Source: Ochromonadaceae sp. CCMP2298
Taxonomy: Eukaryota; Sar; Synurophyceae; Ochromonadales; Ochromonadaceae
DNA length: 10,574 nucleotides
Direction: 5' to 3'
Assembly (NCBI GenBank): GCA_026770595.1
Contig: MU634727.1
Location: forward strand, 1 to 10,574
The notes under the pieces were generated by a model, which was given only the letters and a program-made list of their open reading frames with translations, searched no databases and was not told the origin of the DNA. The first letter of the stretch is position 1, and each line of letters begins with the position of its first letter. A program made the position numbers and the translations under genes. Shown here piece after piece: positions 4,688 to 10,574 of this stretch.

Positions 4688-7140
4688 TTCATCGGGACTG
4701 CGCTAGCGCTCTTTATGATAAGCTCCAGCACTACGCGAGCCCTTCGCAGACTGTCTCTGACTGTGGGCGGGATCAGTTGTTCGTCGACGCCCACACCCAT
4801 GATGCACATGCAGATGCACACGAGCTCGAGGGACGTGCTCCCCCCAAACACCGTGATAGTGCTCGCGGGCGCCACCTCAGTCGGCAAGTCCTCCGTAGCT
4901 ATGGAACTATGCAGACGCCTCGACGCTGAGATCGTCATTGCCGACTCCGTGCAGGTCTACCGTCACCTCGACATCGGATCCAACAAGCCCTCCATAACTG
5001 ACCGGCTCACCCCACATCACCTGGTTGACATCGCAGAACCCGCCGATACCCTCAGTACTGGGGACTTTACACGCCTAGCCGCTGAAGCGGTGAGGGATGT
5101 ATTGAGTAGAGGCAAAGTGGTGGTGGTGGTGGGTGGCTCTACTATGTGGGTGCAGTGGCTGGTACAGGGGGTACCTGATGCACCTAAGGCAAGTAAAGGG
5201 GTGGTGCAGCGAGTGTGCAGCCTGCTGGACGCGCTGGAGGCGGACGGACGGTGGGATGAGGGGGTGGGGGTGCTGGAGGGGGTGGATGCGGAGAGAGCGG
5301 CGAAGCTGTGTAGGAATGACTGGTACAGACTCAGGAGGTATTTGGAAGTGGGGCTGGATATGCAGGCGGGGGCAGGGGGGGGAGTAGGGGCAACAGAGAT
5401 AACTGGGAGAGTAAGGGCAGAAGGAGCAGCGGCAGCAGGGGCAGGAGCGGTTGAGGTTGAGGAGAATGGTGCCGGCCCCACTCTTAGATGCAGTCCCTCG
5501 CTGTTGGTGGGCACACGCACACCAGTGCTTAGCTTAGCGGGCTTGAGCGTGGGGCAGACGCAGACGCAGGAGCCCGACGTACGTACTTTTTTCATAACCG
5601 AGGAGCGTACGCAGCTTTATCGCACTATTGACGCAAGGTGTGCGGAGATGCTGCACATGGGCTTGCTGGACGAGGTGAGGGAGAGGGTATAGGGTGGGTG
5701 ATGGGTGGTTGGTAGTAGGGGGTATGTGGTGTTTGATGCTACATCTTTTCTCAATGAACATGCGCACCTAATCCCCCATACTCTCTCTATGGATATTTTA
5801 CCCACTTTCTGCAAGGTTAACTTATCTATGAAACCCCTACCCTCTACCCCAGGTGGCACGCTGCGTGCTGGAAGGGGTGCTCACCCCAGAGGTGGCTGTC
5901 TCTCGTGCCATCGGCTACAGACAAGCAATAGCGTACCTGGGCAGGCAGGGGGGGGGGGCGGGAGACGCAGAGGCGTTCAGGCAGTTTGTTAAGTGAGTAT
6001 GGAAATGGTGGGGTTAGTGGGGGTAGGCAGAGTCTGCTGCTGTACTGCACTGAAGAGCTTGGCGTACTCAATCCGCTTACCCTCCTTCACCCTCCTTACC
6101 CCTCCTTCCCCATACCCACCCTGTCCCCCCCTCCCCCCCAGGGAGTTCTGCACCTCTACACGCAATTACGCCAAGCGCCAGATGAACTGGTACCGCAAGG
6201 ACCCCATGTTCCTGTTCCTGCAGACCAGGCGTGCAGCACACAAGGACTCTAAAGTACACAAGACACAAACGAAGGACATATACGCACACAGCGAAAATAC
6301 CCCCATATCTCACCCCTCCTCTACCACGGACACCAACGCACCCAAGGACAGCGCTGCCTCACGCCTGGCCGACGAGGTGCTGCACTGGGCAGCCGCCCCC
6401 CGGTCCCAATTTGAATCCGCCCTTTTGCAGCAGGTGCAGATGGCGACGGCGGTCACGGATCTGCGCAGGGGTAAGCGTGTACCGTGGGATTATGCGCCGG
6501 ACAGCGCGACCAAACGTTTAGCCCTCGCCTATTGTGTGCACATGGGGCTGTTGCCTATGCCCACACCCGCACCCGTACCCGTACCCGTACCCGTACCAGT
6601 AACATATGGCGCAGGTGCAGGCGCAGGGACGGGTGCGGCTGCAGATACAGGGGCGGGAGCGGGGGATGCGGGAGTGGCAGAGTATGGGGTGCCCGCCTGG
6701 GTGGAGGCACTGTTGGATCCAAATAAGGGAATTACCCCCTCTGACATTCCGCAGCTTTTAGCCCAGCAGCAGTGGAGTGCGGAAGGTGAGAGCTGGAGTG
6801 GGAGTAAGATTGGGAATGAGACGAAGATTGAGCTGTGACCTATGTATTACCCATGGGCTGTGATATGTGACACAGTCACACAAAGCTATTTACCAGCCCC
6901 CCCCCCCCCTAACACAACACCCTCCATCCCCACGCAGGCATCGACATCCGCACCCCCGATGGCGTAGGTGCAAAATCCGACCTCCGTACGTACGTAAGCC
7001 ACGTCACCTCCGACACCTCTCTGGCAAGTTTCGAAACCGTTCTGGCCTCCGCAGATCTTCTGAAGGAGAAGCTACTGGAAGAGAAGGCAGAGGTCATGAG
7101 AGCGTTTGTGGATAATAAGCACTTCAGCGAGAGGCCATGA
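4682..7140 (+). CDS. tRNA dimethylallyltransferase (MiaA/IPT9 type) with long C-terminal extension
   Basis: This enzyme adds a dimethylallyl group to N6 of tRNA adenosine 37. Exons are 4682-5674, 5853-5992, 6142-6785 and 6938-7140 (1980 nt, 659 aa). Introns are 178, 149 and 152 nt with donors GAG|GTGAGG, AA|GTGAGT and AAG|GTGAGA. ATG 4682 is the first after an in-frame TGA (4562-4564). Visible motifs are the P-loop GATSVGKSS (63-71), DSVQVY (88-93), GDF (127-129), GGSTMW (151-156; bacterial MiaA usually has GGTGLY), VPDAPKAS (164-171), NDWYRLRRYLEV (212-223), SRAIGYRQ across the first joint (348-355) and STRNYAKRQMNWYRKDP (383-399). GVPDAPKAS and NDWYRLRR recall the bacterial-type plant IPT9. 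A Gly/Ala-rich insert occupies about 226-298. Residues 405-659 are an unrecognised tail with a PV repeat and a C-terminal helix (LLKEKLLEEKAEVMRAF). The hydrophobic N-terminus may target an organelle but lacks the Phe motif. Confidence 0.92.
6565..6597 (+). repeat. ACCCGT hexanucleotide microsatellite in coding sequence
   Basis: One ACCCGC and four ACCCGT units in a row, then ACC, encode a Pro-Val dipeptide run in the transferase tail. Each unit adds two residues, so length changes stay in frame. Confidence 0.85.
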
Positions 7141-7570
7141 GAATAGTGTGGGCTACCGTAAAATGCCGTGAGATAATAGGATAATGTTAAAAAAGTAATC
7201 TGTTTCTGAACACTTCATCCGCCAAGAGCTCAAGCAGCCTTTTTCTCTGGTTGTTGTCGCGTTGTGTGTTACACCTTACGCGGTAAAAACAGGTCTGCAC
7301 CTGGACGGGCGCATTTCGAGTATGTACACTATATCGGTATATCGCCCCCCTCCCCCCCTCATATCCCTACCCCCTTAATACATTTTCGTTCCTCTCCGTC
7401 TCCTCTACACTAGTATACGTACATCAACCCGTCTACTTCTGCGCCTCTGCATCTCCGCCTTTGCAGCTACACAACTCTGCTTCTGCACCTATGCACTGCC
7501 ATCACAAACGTCAGCACCTCTACTACACATTTGCCTCGGTAACTGCACTGCCTATGCCACTACACTGCAA
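7141..7570. other. Convergent intergenic region, 3' UTRs
   Basis: The region lies between two convergent stop codons (7140 and 7571), and no supported gene was seen. It contains pyrimidine-rich runs (about 7345-7375), TACACTATATCGGTATAT near 7324-7341, and an imperfect minisatellite of CTNTGCANCT-like units at about 7437-7500. No AATAAA was found for either gene, so 3' ends must use other signals. Confidence 0.5.
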
Positions 7571-9999
7571 TCACATGCGCTGCGCTCGGCTGAACGTGGA
7601 GTGCGAGGGGGAGGGCCGTACCCTGGGCGAGGGAGAGGGGGGGGGAGAGGCACCGTAGCCAGAGCTCGTAACGTGCGCGTAGCGAGTGGGCGCGGAAACA
7701 GGGCGGCTCTTCACCCCCGACCCCGCCCCTGCCCCCGCAGTGCGTGTCTTCCCTCTTTTCACCTTCGCACTGGCTGCACACGCACCCGCGTCCACGCCCG
7801 TGACTATGCTTGCGCCCGTACGTATGCGCCTCACGAAGGTGACATTCCCCCCAGTGGCTTGCGTGGAGGCGGTGGGGGTGGGGTAGGTGTGGGGCCGGGT
7901 ATCGAAGGAGGTAGAGTAGGGGTCGGCGGGTGGGTACTCGGAGGGGGTAAGGTAGGGGTAGCTGCTGACGTCGCTGCCGAAGGGGTACTGCTTGGGAATC
8001 TCGTAAGGCTGGGACTGCGACTGAAGCTGATGCAACTGGGGCTGGTAGGGCTGGTTGGGTAGGTAGGAATGCTGGGACTGGGACTGGGGTTGGGGCTGAT
8101 GGGACTGCGAAATTGAGCGGGGCAAACATGCGTCTGAGAAGGAGCTCTGGGAGCCCCCCGACCCCCCCTGCCCCTGGGACTGTGACTGGTACCGAGTGAC
8201 CCTCCCCGCACCTGCACCCACACCTGCACCCGTGCAAACCATACCGGGATAACGGGGAGGTTTCCCAGCAGCCCCAGAGGCACTCCTAATAGCGAAGGCA
8301 CCAGCAGTATTGGAGCTCCGTCCAGACCGAGATTTCCTATTGCTCGTTACTGTCCCACCACCCCCTTTACGAGCTGGTTGACCCGCCAGAGCTTGCAGTT
8401 CTGCACGCGGCTGCTGCTGCGCCTGTTCCTGCTGCAAGGACAGCGACTGCAATGACTGCAGTGATTGCTGGGAGAGTGTTACGTCCAACGGGCTGCGCAC
8501 GGGGAAGACCTCGTACCTATAGGCCAGATACGCGTCCCCTGCCCCCGCCCCCGCCCCGGACACGAGTGCAGGTGCATTTGCAGAGGGCAGCAGCGATCTG
8601 TTCGCCCTCAAGATGCTCTGGTACGATTCGTCACCCCCACCCAGCAGCAGCTCCGAACTGGCACATATGTCGACATCATCGGAATCGGCATTGACGGTAG
8701 TATTGGCGTTGATGGAGTGCCGGTAACGGCGGTGCTGGGGGGAGCGGTGCTGGGTGCCTACCCCTGTTGTGGCTGAGCTGTTGAGAGAGGAGTGGGCAGC
8801 GGAGGAAGAGTAGCTGGAGTGGGAGGCGGAGATGGGGGGGTGGGTGCGACCTTTGCTGGAGGCGGGGCGGGCTTTGGAGCGATCCAGCCTGGAAAGGGTA
8901 AAGCGGGGTAAGGGGTATGGGTGGGGGTGGGAAGGGTAAGAGTTAGTGTGGGAGGTTGGGCAGCAGACAGGGCAGCACAGACAGAGGAAGCGAAGGGGGC
9001 AGCAGAGAAGACAGGGGTAGTACAGGCATAGCACTAGTGCTTACCACTCCTGGTTCTCCGCATTCACGGAGGGCGTGACCTCTGCACGCCTGCCCTTCCT
9101 CTGTCCCCGTACGCCCTGAGACCCCTGCAACCCATGTGACGTGTGTAAGTCCTGTGACGCCTGTGACGCCGGTAGACCTTCTGACCTCTGTAGGCTCTGC
9201 CCCTGGCCCTGGGAGCCCTGGCACCTCTCCCTATCTCTGGGCAAGACCTCCGCGTATACGTTTAGGTTCAATGCGCTAGTGTCCTCCGGCTTGTGCGAAA
9301 TGCTTGACAGGCTGTTGAAACTATTGAACGACATCACGCTGCCCCCGTCCCCGCCCCCACCGCCGGTCCTATCACCTCCGGTCCCAGCGTTGGAGACGCC
9401 GTTGGATGCGATTGAGTGAGACCTCTGCAGCAACGCTATGAGCTCTTTCTGCTGCCGGCGGATGCGCTCGCTAGACTCCAGGCTTATCTTTAGCGACTCG
9501 CAGTCCTGCCGAAGGTGCTCATAGGAAGCCTTCACGCGCGCGCCCTCCTGCAGGCTGCGGCGCAAATCCTGCAATTCGCTTTGCACGGTCTCTAGCTTGT
9601 AGACCGCGTCGTCACGTTCTTTCCGCGCTACGTGGCAGTCCTGCATCTGCTGGGCGAGGGCGTCGCCCCGGTTGGTGCGGGAGCCGATGGAGCGGTTGAT
9701 CTCCTGGCTCGACGTGTAGGAGGCGCTGAGGTTGGATTCTGGAGGTAGAGGTGGAGGTGGAGGTAGAGTCAAAGCAACGCAAAGTTAAGGCAGAGGCAAG
9801 GTCAACACAAGTCAAAGCAGTTCAAAATGAGTCAGAGCAAGGCGATTCTTTCGCGAATCACCGCAGGCGCACCTCCGTTTGCATAGGACTGGGGGGGGGC
9901 CTCAGCGGCAGGGATGTTGAGTTTGCTCGACAGATTGCTGATGTCTTTCTGCAGGTCCCGCAGCTGGTTCTCGAACTCCTCACGCCGATTTTTTGACAT
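7571..9999 (-). CDS. Coiled-coil protein with large disordered tail, 712 aa, three exons
   Basis: Exons are 9999-9873, 9738-9045 and 8888-7571 (2139 nt). Intron 1 (134 nt) runs from GGAG|GTGCGC to CTACCTCCAG. Intron 2 (156 nt) runs from GAGTG|GTAAGC through a branch-like ACTAAC to CCTTTCCAG. Phases 1 and 2 match across both joints, and reading through either donor reaches a stop. Residues 3-28 form a short charged helix (RREEFENQLRDLQKDISNLS). Residues about 66-150 are a coiled coil ending IRRQQKELIALLQRSH. Residues from about 150 are low-complexity: a Gly-rich patch, SFNSFNSLSS, a Gln/Ser/Gly stretch, and then a long third-exon tail of QSQSQ, PQPQ, GAGAGAG and Tyr/Pro segments, ending with a basic SRPVSAP region. 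There is no signal peptide or enzyme motif. The architecture suits a cytoskeletal, centrosomal or condensate scaffold, but that is inference. Further introns within the third exon cannot be excluded, since GC-rich sequence stays open easily. Confidence 0.78.
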
Positions 10000-10094
10000 C
10001 TTTGCGGAACACTGAGCGATCAACTTTCTGTTGGAAAGAGGCCGGGAGTTAAAGGCTGGGATGGATCCGAGTTAAAGCCTTTGGTACACTCGAC

Positions 10095-10117
10095 AAAAAA
10101 GCCAAAACGGCTTTTTT
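10095..10117. other. Perfect AAAAAAGCC / GGCTTTTTT hairpin
   Basis: AAAAAAGCC (10095-10103) and GGCTTTTTT (10109-10117) form a perfect 9-bp stem around an AAAAC loop, 96-118 nt upstream of the ATG at 9999. It resembles a bacterial terminator, but the introns nearby rule that reading out. Confidence 0.6.
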
Positions 10118-10143
10118 GCGGAGGATTTTCGGCAAAAAGGCTT

Positions 10144-10172
10144 AAAAAATGGGTGTAAAAACACCATTTTTT
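10144..10172. other. AAAAAATGG(G)TGT / ACACCATTTTTT hairpin
   Basis: AAAAAATGGGTGT (10144-10156) pairs with ACACCATTTTTT (10161-10172) around an AAAA loop, with one bulged G. It overlaps the first T-tract/ACCCC element upstream of the coiled-coil gene. Confidence 0.6.
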
Positions 10173-10266
10173 ACCCCTTTTCGGGCAGAAAAGCATATTT
10201 TTTACCCTAAAAATCTGATTTTTACCCCCTCCCGGATTACCCTTGGAAAAAACCTTTTTTCACCCC
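10167..10266 (-). promoter_or_regulatory. Cluster of four GGGGTRAAAAAA elements upstream of the coiled-coil gene
   Basis: On the minus strand the core occurs four times: 10177-10167 (GGGGTAAAAAA), 10207-10198 (GGGTAAAAAA), 10229-10219 (GGGGGTAAAAA) and 10266-10255 (GGGGTGAAAAAA). All point toward the ATG at 9999 and lie about 168-267 nt upstream. They are the same element seen upstream of three other genes. No TATA box was identified. Confidence 0.45.
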
Positions 10267-10380
10267 TATAAAACCTTTGCGCAGCCGAAACCGTGAACTT
10301 TCCTGGGCCATTTTTTGGGTTTTGGCGGGCAGGGGCGACACAGTTTGAGTTAGATTAAACGACTTAGTGCGTCTGAAAGC

Positions 10381-10557
10381 CCTTTACAACAGCTCCAGCG
10401 CCCCGTGGTTCCCACCGGCATCGTCAGCGTAAATAAAAGTAAATGATTCCTTTACAAGTAAATGAATTTATTTACTAAGTAAAGGTCTGGAAAGGGTTAA
10501 CAAAGAGGTCAGCTGAAAATTTTCAGAAAGTAAATGAAAGATGTACGAAACCTTTAC
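10381..10557. repeat. AGTAAATGA and CCTTTAC repeats with inverted repeat
   Basis: AGTAAATGA occurs at 10438-10446, 10457-10465 and 10529-10537. CCTTTAC occurs at 10381-10387, 10449-10455 and 10551-10557. A 37-base inverted repeat spans 10449-10485, with outer stem CCTTTAC/GTAAAGG and inner stem AGTAAAT/ATTTACT. CTGAAAATTTTCAG (10513-10526) is a perfect 14-bp palindrome. No gene is visible from 10267 to the end. This may be the edge of a small non-coding transposon cut by the window. Confidence 0.6.
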
Positions 10558-10574
10558 TAAATGGTAACCCAGCT

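Noticed and set aside
7560-8301. Other open frames (Pro/Ser/Arg-rich) overlapping the coiled-coil gene
   Set aside because: They are alternative frames of the same GC-rich low-complexity DNA. Only the chosen frame joins to exon 2 in phase at a good splice site.
9858-9872. Alternative donor CTGCG|GTGATT for intron 1 of the coiled-coil gene
   Set aside because: It would join exon 2 out of phase. GGAG|GTGCGC is the donor that keeps the frame.
10095-10117. Rho-independent terminator
   Set aside because: The shape fits, but the window is eukaryotic (spliceosomal introns, AATAAA) and the hairpin lies upstream of a gene, not after one.

Overview
The window looks like nuclear DNA of a photosynthetic stramenopile (ochrophyte alga). 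Two neighbouring genes encode proteins with a cleavable signal peptide followed directly by Phe (VNA^F and CDA^FF). This is the hallmark of plastid import through a secondary plastid in heterokonts and cryptophytes. Spliceosomal introns of 116-178 nt with clean GT..AG ends interrupt three genes, and there is one AATAAA signal. Codons are GC-rich at third positions. No operons, tRNAs, rRNAs or CRISPR arrays were seen. The species is not determinable from the sequence alone.

Layout: 3-533 (+) is the C-terminal part of a Merlin/ISXO2-like DDE transposase with a hydrophobic tail, cut by the window edge. 534-1255 is non-genic, with short AT-rich repeats, a possible 48-codon minus-strand ORF, and a dense cluster of perfect hairpins at 840-996. 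1256-1669 (-) is an unrecognised 137-aa protein, divergent from a 179-aa predicted plastid protein at 2157-2696 (+). 3166-4016 (-) is a two-exon, 244-aa predicted plastid protein. 4232-4687 (-) is a doubtful ORF without an ATG. 4682-7140 (+) is a four-exon tRNA dimethylallyltransferase (MiaA/IPT9 type) of 659 aa with a long extra C-terminal domain. 7571-9999 (-) is a three-exon, 712-aa coiled-coil protein with a large Q/S/P/G-rich tail, convergent with the transferase gene. 10000-10574 is its upstream region, rich in hairpins, T-tract/ACCCC motifs and AGTAAATGA repeats.

The gene models were rebuilt by matching splice-site sequence to codon phase. Every spliced total is a multiple of three, and the joints restore family motifs in the transferase. 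The genes do not form an obvious pathway, although two and possibly three products may go to the plastid. A GGGGTRAAAAA-like element recurs about 150-265 nt upstream of four start codons, each time oriented toward its gene. The most unusual parts are this shared element, the 840-996 hairpin cluster with mutually exclusive pairings, and the transferase's extra C-terminal domain.
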